Positions 47,433-55,740 of a stretch of 64,000 bases of DNA are shown here, in pieces. The notes under the pieces were generated by a model. The model had not been told where the DNA came from and made no database searches. It worked only from the letters and a program-made list of their open reading frames with translations. Within the stretch, counting starts at the first letter, position 1; every line of letters starts with the position of its first letter. Made by a program: the position numbers and the translations under genes. The stretch is from the NCBI RefSeq assembly GCF_025905425.1, contig NZ_CP109603.1, positions 4,356,501 to 4,420,500 on the forward strand, in the 5' to 3' direction. Source of the DNA: Pseudomonas putida (lineage in GTDB: Bacteria; Pseudomonadota; Gammaproteobacteria; Pseudomonadales; Pseudomonadaceae).

Positions 47433-48077
47433 TCATGCCCGCACAAACGGGTTCTCGCGCATCTCGTCACCCAGGCGGGTATCGGGCCCGTGACCTGTGA
47501 CCACGATGGCCTCTTCATCCAGCCGGTACAGCCGCTCCTTGATCGAACGAACGATAGCCCGCTGATCGCCGCCCCACAAATCGGTGCGGCCGATACCGCG
47601 ACGGAACAAGGTATCGCCGGCAATCAGCAGCTTGGCATCGGCAAACCAGAAACTCATCGACCCCGGCGTATGCCCCGGGGTGTGCAAGGCTACGCCACAC
47701 CCGCAGGCCAGCTCCTCGTCATCGCCCAACCAGCGATCTGGCGGTGGCACCGGGGTGTAAGGCACGCCGAACATCTGGCATTGCATCTCAAGGTTGTCCC
47801 ACAGCGACTGGTCATCTTTGTGCAGGTGCAACGTCGCGCCAGTCAGCGCCTTGAGCTTGCCTGAGGCGAGGAAGTGATCGAAGTGCGCATGGGTGTGGAT
47901 GATGCTCACCAGGGTCAGGCCGTGGGCCTGCAGGCGGGCGAGGATTTTCTCCGGGTCACCGCCTGGGTCGACGACGATGGCCTTTTTGGTCAATGGGTCG
48001 CCGATCAGGGTGCAATTGCATTGCAACGGGCCTACGGGGAAGGTTTCACGGATGAGTGCTGACGGTGTCATTTCCAT
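47433..48077 (-). CDS. Metallo-beta-lactamase-fold hydrolase (glyoxalase II-like)
   Basis: A 214-residue metallo-hydrolase. The binuclear metal motif is THAHFDH, with later ligands in LHTPGHTPGSMSFW, IAGDTLF and VVTGHGPDT. It resembles YcbL/GloC-type type II glyoxalases that hydrolyse S-lactoylglutathione, but the substrate is not proven. ATG at 48077 or 48071 is possible. It is followed leftwards by a gap without a gene before the OmpA-like gene. Confidence 0.88.
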   Translation of the reverse strand: MEMTPSALIRETFPVGPLQCNCTLIGDPLTKKAIVVDPGGDPEKILARLQAHGLTLVSIIHTHAHFDHFLASGKLKALTGATLHLHKDDQSLWDNLEMQCQMFGVPYTPVPPPDRWLGDDEELACGCGVALHTPGHTPGSMSFWFADAKLLIAGDTLFRRGIGRTDLWGGDQRAIVRSIKERLYRLDEEAIVVTGHGPDTRLGDEMRENPFVRA

Positions 48078-48096
48078 GGGTGAACACAGGAACCAA

Positions 48097-48444
48097 TTAA
48101 TCGAAGAGGGTTTGCACCCGAGCCAGCGCGTCGAGGACGACTAATTCGGGAACGGTTTCAACACGTTTGGCACTTCTGGCTTCGAGATCCACAGTGCGGA
48201 TCTGGTTGCAGAGCATTACACCTTGCGTCTGCGTGCCCGCACCACTGAGGGTAACGGCAAACCCTGCATGCCTTGCAAAATCGCCACCTTGGGAGATAGG
48301 GACAATGACCGCGAGCCCCGCAGCATTGAAGGCTGCAGGCGTGAGCACCAATGCAGGTCGCCCTGCCCCCTGCTGCTCTCGACCGACGGTAGGGTCAAGA
48401 TTGACGCGAACGATGTCGCCTCTGGCGAACTTGGCCCGCTTCAC
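48097..48444 (-). CDS. MazF/PemK-type toxin endoribonuclease
   Basis: A 115-residue toxin of the MazF/PemK fold. It has the N-terminal ARGDIVRVNLDPTVGREQQG and RPALVLTP strands and the catalytic-region VIVPISQGGDF. These proteins cut mRNA at short motifs and stop growth. The GTG start overlaps the antitoxin stop (GTGA), the normal coupled arrangement. All conserved segments look intact. Confidence 0.9.
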   Translation of the reverse strand: MKRAKFARGDIVRVNLDPTVGREQQGAGRPALVLTPAAFNAAGLAVIVPISQGGDFARHAGFAVTLSGAGTQTQGVMLCNQIRTVDLEARSAKRVETVPELVVLDALARVQTLFD

Positions 48445-48695
48445 ACTTCCCGCCCCACTGGACGCATCGCGTTCCAGTCGGCCATATCCTCTGGCTCCGG
48501 TGCGCTCAGATCACACTGTGCCATCAATTCTTCAAGGGTGTATTTGGGTTTTGTTCTGAGGGGCTTGAGCACCATCGTTTCGCCCGCCGTATCCAGGCTC
48601 AGCGTTGAGCCGACACCCAGTTGCAGCTGCTTGAGCACCGCTGCCGGCAGACGAATCGCTGCACTGTTGCCCCACTGCTGAATCTTGATCTGCAT
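48441..48695 (-). CDS. MazE-type antitoxin
   Basis: An 84-residue antitoxin. The N-terminal AbrB/SpoVT-like DNA-binding swapped-hairpin reads IKIQQWGNSAAIRLPAAVLK and LQLGVGSTLSLD. The C-terminal tail (YTLEELMAQCDLSAPEPEDM) would wrap around the toxin. ATG at 48695 has a GGGAG ribosome site, and longer upstream frames run into the operator. It precedes and overlaps the toxin gene and should repress the operon. Confidence 0.9.
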   Translation of the reverse strand: MQIKIQQWGNSAAIRLPAAVLKQLQLGVGSTLSLDTAGETMVLKPLRTKPKYTLEELMAQCDLSAPEPEDMADWNAMRPVGREV

Positions 48696-48709
48696 AAGTA
48701 TCTCCCAAG

Positions 48710-48771
48710 GTAGATACATAGTAGAAACCCTCCAAGTGATTGCAAGTGAAATGTAGAAACGTCGTATCTAC
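48710..48771 (-). promoter_or_regulatory. Repeat array upstream of mazEF (likely operator)
   Basis: GTAGATAC (48710-48717) and GTATCTAC (48764-48771) form an inverted repeat. Between them GTAGAAAC occurs twice (48721-48728 and 48753-48760). Two spaced palindromic half-sites upstream of the antitoxin are typical of MazE operators. It probably overlaps the promoter. Confidence 0.6.
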
Positions 48772-48901
48772 ACTGTCACTCGCTTGGCTTTAACAAAAGC
48801 CCTGTAATCACTAGAAGGAAATGCCTTACATCGCATTGGGAATCGACTCTCGGGAGCAATACCAGAAACTATCTAGCCAGGTGCAATGGCCACGACAAGG
48901 C

Positions 48902-49594
48902 TCAGGGCAAGAACAACCTGAACAACCCGCCTCCCAGCGCCCCACCATTGGAAATTTCGATCCGCCCCTTCACCCCATCGCTCTCATGCAACGCTGCGAT
49001 CCGCGCGGCGAAATACAGGCCCAGGCCGGTACTGCCGCTGTGTGAGTCGATGCCCTGGATGAACTCTTCCTGGCGTTCGAGCATGCGCTGTGGATAACCT
49101 GGGCCGTCATCGTTGACGCAGATAACCAGCTGATTCGCCTCTTCCTCGATACTGATCAACAACGCATGCCCGGCAAACCGGGTGGCGTTGGTGATCACGT
49201 TGGCAATCACTGATGCCACCAGCTCGCGGTCGAAGAAGCCCAGCGGGTTATCGGTGTCGATGCGCCAGGTGGCGAGGATGTCATTGTGCTTGAGCACTTC
49301 TTGATGGGCGGCCAACTGGGCTTCGATGAAGTCGTCCAGCTCATGGTAGTCCGGGCAGACCGGCAGCTGGTTCACGCCCAGTTTGTACAGCCCCAGCAGT
49401 TGCACCAGCATACCGTTGAGGTGACGAAACTCGTGTTCCATCACCCCTTGCTCGGTACCGCCACGCAACTCTTCGGGCAAACGCGCCAGCCACTGGTCAT
49501 GGGACTGGATCAGCGCTGACAGGGAGTTTTTGAGGTCGTGCACGGTGGAGGCGATCACCGTGGAAAAATCCAGCCCCTGATTGTCTTGATTCAT
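48902..49594 (-). CDS. Soluble sensor histidine kinase
   Basis: A 230-residue kinase with no membrane segment or sensor domain. The dimerisation box has His19 in STVHDLKNSLSALIQ. The ATPase domain has NVITNATRFA (N box), VNDDGPGYP (G1) and STGLGLYFA (G2). Its ATG overlaps the stop of the TPR response regulator (ATGA), so the pair works together. The input must come from a partner protein or the regulator's TPR domain. Confidence 0.88.
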   Translation of the reverse strand: MNQDNQGLDFSTVIASTVHDLKNSLSALIQSHDQWLARLPEELRGGTEQGVMEHEFRHLNGMLVQLLGLYKLGVNQLPVCPDYHELDDFIEAQLAAHQEVLKHNDILATWRIDTDNPLGFFDRELVASVIANVITNATRFAGHALLISIEEEANQLVICVNDDGPGYPQRMLERQEEFIQGIDSHSGSTGLGLYFAARIAALHESDGVKGRIEISNGGALGGGLFRLFLP

Positions 49595-51198
49595 GCGCCG
49601 AACACTCGGATGTGCAGTTTGCCATAGCGGTCATAGCGGTTATCGCTGGCAGGGATGCCGGCCACGCGGGTCAAGGCGTCGCGGCATTCCTGCATGATCG
49701 CAGGCTGTGGGTCATCCCCCCCGATGCGCAGCAGCGCCTGGGCGGTGTTGAGGGCGATGCTGATGTTCTTGGGTTGCAAGGCCAAGGCCTTGCGGAACAA
49801 CTGCAACGCTTCGTTGAGCTGACCTCCCTGGTAACTGCGCACTCCTTGGCGGTTAAGGGTGACTGCCTCGGTGATTGCATTGAGTACGGCCGGATCATCC
49901 GTCAGCTTGGCCACCCTCTGCATCACTTTGGGGTCGTCGCCGTAACTTTCAACGCAGCTTTTGAGCACGCCGATAGCGGCCGCTTCCTGCCCTGAGGCCT
50001 GCAACTGAGCAGCCACCGTCAACGCGGCATCGACCGAGAAGAACTGCTCCATCTTGTCCAGACGCTGCATGGCCTGCTCGGTGAGCTTGGCGGCGGTCTC
50101 GGCATCCCCGGCCTGCTGCAGGCTGGCGGCCTTCATCATGCGGGCGCGTACCTGCAGGCCCTGATCCTCAGGGTTTTCCTTGGCCACTTCACTGAGCACG
50201 GTGTTGATCTCGACGCGGGTACGGGCGTCCAGGCCGAAGCCTGCGTTCTTGTTCATCAACGCCTGAACCAGGCCAAGGTTGTTCTCGGCATCCTTGTAGC
50301 GCGAACTTTGCCCCTGGTTCACCGCATGGCGGAACGCTTTCGAGGCGGTTTCAAAATCTTCGTTGCCCAGCGCCAGCTTGCCCAGCGTGGCCTGTCGGCG
50401 TACCGACAGCGGCGACAGGCGTACCGCTTCTTCAAGCATGTTCTGGGCGCGCTTGTTCTCGCCTTGCGCCACCAGGGCCTCGGCCATGCCATCGTACAGG
50501 CCCGGCATGATCGGGAAGGCCTTGAGTGCCTGTTCGTACACGCCCTGGGCCTGTGCATGCTGGCCACGCTTGTGCATCAGGCTGCCCAGCGCCGAATACA
50601 CCCACGGCTGCGGACGGCTGGCGAGAATGGCCTTGAGGAACTTTTCCAGCTCATCGAAGCGATTGAGGTTGCGCAGCGCATCGGCCCGATAGCGCAGGCA
50701 CAGGGGTGCAAAGCGCGGGTCCTTCTTGCACAGTTCAGCGCAGGCCGCCAGGACTTCAGCCGGGCGCCCACGGTCCAGCGCCTGGAGGATGGGCTTGAGC
50801 AAGGTCTTGCGCTGGAACAGCTTCTCGACACGCTGGGCCAGCCCAACCCGGTTGAACGGCTTGGTCAGGTAGGCATCGGGCTCATGCTCGATGGCACTGA
50901 GGACAATGGCCTGGCTGCTCTCTGCCGTCACCATGATGAACACGCACTCATGGCTGATGTGCTTGTCGAGGATCAGGTCTTCGAGCACCTGCTGGCCGTT
51001 CTTCTTGCCGTCGCCCAGGTGGAAGTCCTGCAGGATGAAGTCATAACGTTTCTGCGCACACATGCGCAGGGCCTGCTCGCCGCTGTCGGCGGTGTCCACG
51101 TCGCGCACACCCAGTTCGCGCAGCATGGACCGGGTCGACGTACGAAAGTCGGTGAAGTCGTCGACGATCAGAAAGCTCTTTTGCCCGTACTGCAGCAT
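49591..51198 (-). CDS. Response regulator with TPR output domain
   Basis: A 535-residue protein. A receiver domain (about 5-130) has the acidic pair Asp13-Asp14, phospho-acceptor Asp58 (FILQDFHLGDG) and lysine in YLTKPFNR. The rest consists of tetratricopeptide repeats (RADALRNLNRFDELEKFLKA, SALGSLMHKRGQHAQAQGVY and others) ending in IRVFGA. There is no DNA-binding or enzymatic output, so it should act through protein contacts. It is coupled to the soluble kinase downstream. Confidence 0.87.
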   Translation of the reverse strand: MLQYGQKSFLIVDDFTDFRTSTRSMLRELGVRDVDTADSGEQALRMCAQKRYDFILQDFHLGDGKKNGQQVLEDLILDKHISHECVFIMVTAESSQAIVLSAIEHEPDAYLTKPFNRVGLAQRVEKLFQRKTLLKPILQALDRGRPAEVLAACAELCKKDPRFAPLCLRYRADALRNLNRFDELEKFLKAILASRPQPWVYSALGSLMHKRGQHAQAQGVYEQALKAFPIMPGLYDGMAEALVAQGENKRAQNMLEEAVRLSPLSVRRQATLGKLALGNEDFETASKAFRHAVNQGQSSRYKDAENNLGLVQALMNKNAGFGLDARTRVEINTVLSEVAKENPEDQGLQVRARMMKAASLQQAGDAETAAKLTEQAMQRLDKMEQFFSVDAALTVAAQLQASGQEAAAIGVLKSCVESYGDDPKVMQRVAKLTDDPAVLNAITEAVTLNRQGVRSYQGGQLNEALQLFRKALALQPKNISIALNTAQALLRIGGDDPQPAIMQECRDALTRVAGIPASDNRYDRYGKLHIRVFGA

Positions 51199-51357
51199 CA
51201 ACACGACCTGTATTGGGATGATTGAAAAATCGCGCAAGGCGATGCATACCACCGAATGCTGTATCGGCAGCCAGTCGGGAAAGATGAGGATAGAGCATGC
51301 AGCGCGCTGAACGATGGCGGGCAATGGCCTCAAGCCATCACTTTAGCGGGCACTGCC

Positions 51358-54075
51358 TCAGGCCAGCAAGCCCAGTGATTTGGCCTTGGCCACCGCTTGA
51401 GTCCGGCGCTCGACGCCCAGCTTGCTGTTGATGTGGCTGGCATGGGTCTTGACGGTATGCAGCGAGATGAACAACCGTTCGCTGATCTGCTGGTTGGAGC
51501 AGCCCTGGGCGATCAGCTCAAGCACAGCCCGTTCGCGGCCGCTCAATGCCTCGCCACTGCCACTGCTGAGCACAGGCAACTGGGGCAACCGTTTGAGCAG
51601 CTCTACTTGAACCGGGCAAGCCGAGCGCGCCGCGAGCTGCTCGTGCAGCCACTGTGGGTGTTTTTCGAGCAAGGGTTGGAACGGTTGCAGAACGCCGCCC
51701 TGCGCGGCTTCGAGCGCCTTAGGCAGCAGCCCGGCAGCCTGCGCGTCACAGCCTTGCGCGAGCAGCAGGGCGATCCACTGGCACAGGGCGCTGACTGCCA
51801 GCAGCATCCCGCCACTGACCAAGCCTCGTTCGACCAGCCCCGACAGGCGTTGAACCGACGCATCAGTGCGTAGCTGGATACGCTCCAGCAATGCCTGCTG
51901 CAGTTCGATGTGCAGGGGTAATAACGGGTGGAACTCCGGAGCTGCCGCAGGCTGCTCGCCACCGTAGGTCTGCCCCAGTCGCAGCAACCAGGACTCGGCA
52001 AGATCGGTGCGCCCCTGTGCCAGCCACAGCTCGCACTTCACCAGGGTAATCATGGCCAGATAGTAAATCGGCGGAACATCCCAGATGTGCATCAGCCGTT
52101 CCGCCTCGGCTAACTCAGCGAACGCTTCGGCGAAGTGGCCCTCCCGGCCATCAAGCGTAGCAATGACACAGTGGCCGATCAGCACGCTGATGTCTCGACA
52201 AGCCCGCGCCTCACCAAGCCCCGCACGCAAGCGCGCACGGCCCTGGGCCGCTTGCAGCCGCGAGACCAGCAGGTAGCCTTCGTATAGGGTCAGCCGCGCC
52301 CGCACTGCATACAACCGCTGCCCCGAAAGCCCTTGCAGGCGCTGCAAGCCCTGGCGCACTTCGTCCAATGCCCGCAACACTTCGCCGCGGGCGTGCAGCA
52401 CCCGTGCCCGGTCATAATGCGCCAAAGCCTCGAACAGCGGGTTACCGACGCGCTGGGCCAGCTCCAGGGCTTCGCGGTTCCAGCCCCGCGCGTGCCAGAA
52501 GTCGGCATCGGCAATGGCCAGGTTGGACAGTGTCGACAGGCACACCAGGCGCTGGCCATACCGTTTGCACGGCAGGCTCTGCAACGCTTCACCGCAGTAG
52601 GCCAGGGTGCGTTCACGATCACCCCGACCGCGCGCGATCACCCCGCTCAGGGCCAGCCACTGGGCCAGCATGGACTTCTGCGCGGTCGCCGACGGCGCAG
52701 GCAGAAAACGGCTGAGGTAGCCTGCCAGCTCTTCGGCCGCATCCAGCTGACAAGCCAACCCCAACGCCCAGCTGTACAGCACGATCAGGCGCGGCGTACT
52801 GATCAGCAAGCTCTCGGGCAGGTCCATTTTCCAGCGCAGCAGCATGCCGACGTTCTGCTCGGCCAGCAGTTGCTCCTCGGAGAGGCTCTGCACCAGGTCG
52901 GCAGCGACATCAAGGTGGCCAGCACGCAGCGCCTGTTCAACCGCCTCGTCCAGCAAACCCTGGGCCTCGAACCAGCGACAGGCACGCAAATACAGACGCG
53001 CCAGCGGTTCGCTGGCCTGGCGGCTACGCAGCAGGTCGGAGAACAGGTGATGGTAACGAAACCAGTGGCCGTGTTCGTCCAGGGGCACCAGAAACACCTG
53101 ATGAGCCTGCAGAAAGCGCAGGATGTCGGCGCTGTCCTGGCGGTCACGCAGGGCATCGCAGAGCGGCGCGCAGAAGCGCTCCTGGCACGCCGTGTCGAAG
53201 AGAAAAGCCTGTACGTCCGCCGGCAGGATTTCGATGACTTCTTCCAGCAAGTAGTCGCGTATCAGCCCTTCGCCGCCGTGCAAGGCGTGGGGCAAGGCAT
53301 GCTCATCGCCTGATTCGCTGGCCGCCAATTGCCAGAAGCGCAAACCGGCCACCCAACCGTCACTGCGCTGGATCAGGTTGTCCAGCGCCTGGCCACGCAG
53401 GCCGGTGGGTTGTCGGCCGATCACCGCCAGCGACTCGTCGGGGGTCAGCCGCAGGTCCTGCTCGTTGAGCTCGGTCAGTTGCCGCGACAGGCGCAGCCGC
53501 GCCAAGTGCCAATCCGGGCGCTGGCGACTGGTGATCAACAGCACCAGGCCACTGGGCAAGTGATTGAGGAAAAACTGCAGGCAGCGGTCGAGCACCGGCC
53601 CCTGGGCCAGGTGGTAGTCGTCCAGCACCAATAAGAGGGGGGTATCGGCTTGCAGGTACTGGGCAAGTTCGTCGAGCAGGCCGTCGATCCACTCCTCGAA
53701 GGCGAATGGCTGGTGGCGCTGGCGCATTTTCAGCAGGCCCATGGCCTGGCCACCCAATGCAGGGCAATACTGCTGCAGGCCTTCGAGCAGCCGCTCAAGA
53801 AAACGGCCAGGGTCGGCGTCGCGCTGGCTCAGGCCAAGCCAGAGGCTGCGCCAGTGCTCAGGCAGTGCTTCGCAGAATTCGATGGCCAGCGAGCTCTTGC
53901 CAAACCCCGCCGGCGCGTTGACCAGCAGCAACCGCCCGCTGAGGCCGGCATGCAGGCGCTGGCACAGCCGCGCACGCGGCACATGGCCATCCGGCAGCGG
54001 CGGCCGGAAGAAACGCCCGTCCAGCAGGCCCAGGGCCTGGCTGGCGAATCCATGCGTACGGGACAGATCTGTCAT
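51358..54075 (-). CDS. MalT-like LuxR-family transcriptional regulator
   Basis: A 905-residue STAND regulator. Walker A is APAGFGKS (54-61), with an NTPase/arm region and LVLDDYHLAQGP (Walker B). A long helical sensor domain follows, then a C-terminal LuxR helix-turn-helix (LSGRERAVLELIAQGCSNQQ and ISLHTVKTHASHINSKLGVE). MalT-type proteins activate genes when a small inducer binds. It is transcribed leftwards beyond the DUF1329/DUF1302 genes and probably controls them. ATG at 54075 is chosen; an extension upstream has no ribosome site. Confidence 0.9.
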   Translation of the reverse strand: MTDLSRTHGFASQALGLLDGRFFRPPLPDGHVPRARLCQRLHAGLSGRLLLVNAPAGFGKSSLAIEFCEALPEHWRSLWLGLSQRDADPGRFLERLLEGLQQYCPALGGQAMGLLKMRQRHQPFAFEEWIDGLLDELAQYLQADTPLLLVLDDYHLAQGPVLDRCLQFFLNHLPSGLVLLITSRQRPDWHLARLRLSRQLTELNEQDLRLTPDESLAVIGRQPTGLRGQALDNLIQRSDGWVAGLRFWQLAASESGDEHALPHALHGGEGLIRDYLLEEVIEILPADVQAFLFDTACQERFCAPLCDALRDRQDSADILRFLQAHQVFLVPLDEHGHWFRYHHLFSDLLRSRQASEPLARLYLRACRWFEAQGLLDEAVEQALRAGHLDVAADLVQSLSEEQLLAEQNVGMLLRWKMDLPESLLISTPRLIVLYSWALGLACQLDAAEELAGYLSRFLPAPSATAQKSMLAQWLALSGVIARGRGDRERTLAYCGEALQSLPCKRYGQRLVCLSTLSNLAIADADFWHARGWNREALELAQRVGNPLFEALAHYDRARVLHARGEVLRALDEVRQGLQRLQGLSGQRLYAVRARLTLYEGYLLVSRLQAAQGRARLRAGLGEARACRDISVLIGHCVIATLDGREGHFAEAFAELAEAERLMHIWDVPPIYYLAMITLVKCELWLAQGRTDLAESWLLRLGQTYGGEQPAAAPEFHPLLPLHIELQQALLERIQLRTDASVQRLSGLVERGLVSGGMLLAVSALCQWIALLLAQGCDAQAAGLLPKALEAAQGGVLQPFQPLLEKHPQWLHEQLAARSACPVQVELLKRLPQLPVLSSGSGEALSGRERAVLELIAQGCSNQQISERLFISLHTVKTHASHINSKLGVERRTQAVAKAKSLGLLA

Positions 54076-54294
54076 GGCCGGCTCGTTCTGGGTGGAAGAC
54101 AACGGCGATACGGATGCTTGCGAGACTAGCGGGTAACGCAGCGCATTTGAAGATGATGGGCACAATTAGGCCGCAAAAGACTACGACAAAAAGCAACAAC
54201 ACTGATGGACGCGGGTTGGATCGGGGCTTTGGCGGAATATTCACCGGCTTTATCACCGGTTTTGCAGGGCCGCGCAATGTTGGACCTGAACAGA

Positions 54295-54318
54295 AACGCC
54301 CCGGCAAGCCGGGGCGTT
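54295..54318 (-). terminator. Intrinsic terminator of the DUF1302-DUF1329 operon
   Basis: AACGCCCCGGC pairs with GCCGGGGCGTT around a two-base centre and is followed by TTCTGTT on the leftward strand, 33 bases after the DUF1329 stop. The 275-base gap before the MalT-like gene shows no other feature except its likely promoter. Confidence 0.85.
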
Positions 54319-54350
54319 CTGGGGATCACACGGAGGTGGCACTCAACGGT

Positions 54351-55715
54351 TCAACGAACGCCTGACTGACGCAGCGCCGCTGGCTGGAAATCGGCCTTGC
54401 TGGCACTGAAGCCGAAGTCATAGGCACGCTTCTCTTCGTTTTTCATGCCCAGCGCCAGGTAACGACCCGACTGCAGGTCGTAGATGGTTTCCAGGGTGTA
54501 CCACGGTACCTGCATGTTGTAGTAGTCCTGGGAGTGCGCTTCGGACACCCGCCACAACTGGCCACGCCCGTCATACTGGTCGATCACGGCAGCCTGCCAG
54601 GTGTCTTCGTCGATGTAGAAGTCACGCTTGGCATAGATGTGCCGCTGGCCAGGCTTGAGCGTCGCGACCACATGCCACACCCGGCGCAGCTCGTAGCGGG
54701 CCAGGTCCTGGTTGATGTGCCCGGCCTTGAGGATGTCGGCGTACTTCAGGCTCGGCGAGTCGAGTTTGTAGCTGTTGGAAGCGATGTACAGCTCCTTTTT
54801 GCCCTCGAGCTTCCAGTCGTAGCGGTCTGGCGCGCCGTTGAACATGTCCAGGTTGTCCGAGGTACGCAGGCCGTCGGCAGCGGTGCCTGGGCCGTCGTAC
54901 GACACTTGCGGCGCCTGGCGCACGCGGCGCTGGCCGGCGTTGTAGATCCACGCCTTGCGTGGCTCCTTCACCTGGTCCAGGGTCTCGTGTACCAGCAGCA
55001 CCGTACCGGCCAGACGCGCTGGGGCGGTCACTTCCTGCTTGAAGTAGAAGAGGATGTTGCCTGGGTTGTTCGGGTCGTAGTCCTTCATCTTGTCGCGGAA
55101 GACGAACTGGTCCGAGAAGTACACCAGGCTGTAAGAACCGTTCTGCTGCGGTGTGGCCTGAGTTACCAGGCGGCTGACGCTGCCGCCACGGTAGCGGGTG
55201 ATGTGGTTCCAGATCACCTCAAGGCCGCTGTGGGGGATCGGGAACGGCACGGCGGTGCGGAAGTTGTTCAGGCCGTTGCCGCCTTCGACCAGCGTGGTCT
55301 TGGTGGCGTTTTCCTTGATGGCAGCGAAGACGTCGTCAGGTACCGAGGAGCCGCGGTGGGTCTTGAACACGGGGATCTTGAAGGTATCCGGGTAGCGCTT
55401 GAACATCGCCACCTGGCCCGGCGAGAGCTTGTCCTTGTACTGGTCGACGTTCTGCGCAGTGATGGTAAACAGCGGCTTTTCGCTGCCATAAGGGTCGGAA
55501 AGGAACCCTTTGGCATCAGCGCTGCCCGCCGTCTTCGACAGCGGTTGCCAGGCACTGATCGAGCCATCGGCGTTACCGGCCTTTTCGGCGCCCATCGGGG
55601 TAAGGGTGCCGCCCAACTTGGCCGCCTCATCGGCAGACACCGCTGCCATGACGCTGGTCGCCAGCAGGGACAGCCCCAGCACACCGGCTTGCAGCAGACT
55701 TCTGGTCTTGTTCAT
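54351..55715 (-). CDS. DUF1329 exported protein
   Basis: A 454-residue protein with a signal peptide (ATSVMAA) and the DUF1329 features LGGTLTPMGAEKAGNADGSI, PHSGLEVIWNHITRYRG and KRDFYIDEDTWQAAVIDQYD. It resembles a LolA/LolB-like beta-sheet protein. DUF1329 genes nearly always follow DUF1302 genes, as here, and are linked to transport or modification of hydrophobic compounds. The precise substrate is unknown. Confidence 0.88.
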   Translation of the reverse strand: MNKTRSLLQAGVLGLSLLATSVMAAVSADEAAKLGGTLTPMGAEKAGNADGSISAWQPLSKTAGSADAKGFLSDPYGSEKPLFTITAQNVDQYKDKLSPGQVAMFKRYPDTFKIPVFKTHRGSSVPDDVFAAIKENATKTTLVEGGNGLNNFRTAVPFPIPHSGLEVIWNHITRYRGGSVSRLVTQATPQQNGSYSLVYFSDQFVFRDKMKDYDPNNPGNILFYFKQEVTAPARLAGTVLLVHETLDQVKEPRKAWIYNAGQRRVRQAPQVSYDGPGTAADGLRTSDNLDMFNGAPDRYDWKLEGKKELYIASNSYKLDSPSLKYADILKAGHINQDLARYELRRVWHVVATLKPGQRHIYAKRDFYIDEDTWQAAVIDQYDGRGQLWRVSEAHSQDYYNMQVPWYTLETIYDLQSGRYLALGMKNEEKRAYDFGFSASKADFQPAALRQSGVR

Positions 55716-55740
55716 GTTGTGTCGTCCTGGATCAGTATTC

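Noticed and set aside
48821..49045. 74-codon plus-strand frame
   Set aside because: It overlaps the 3' end of the soluble kinase gene, its second half is antisense to that gene, and no good ribosome site precedes it.
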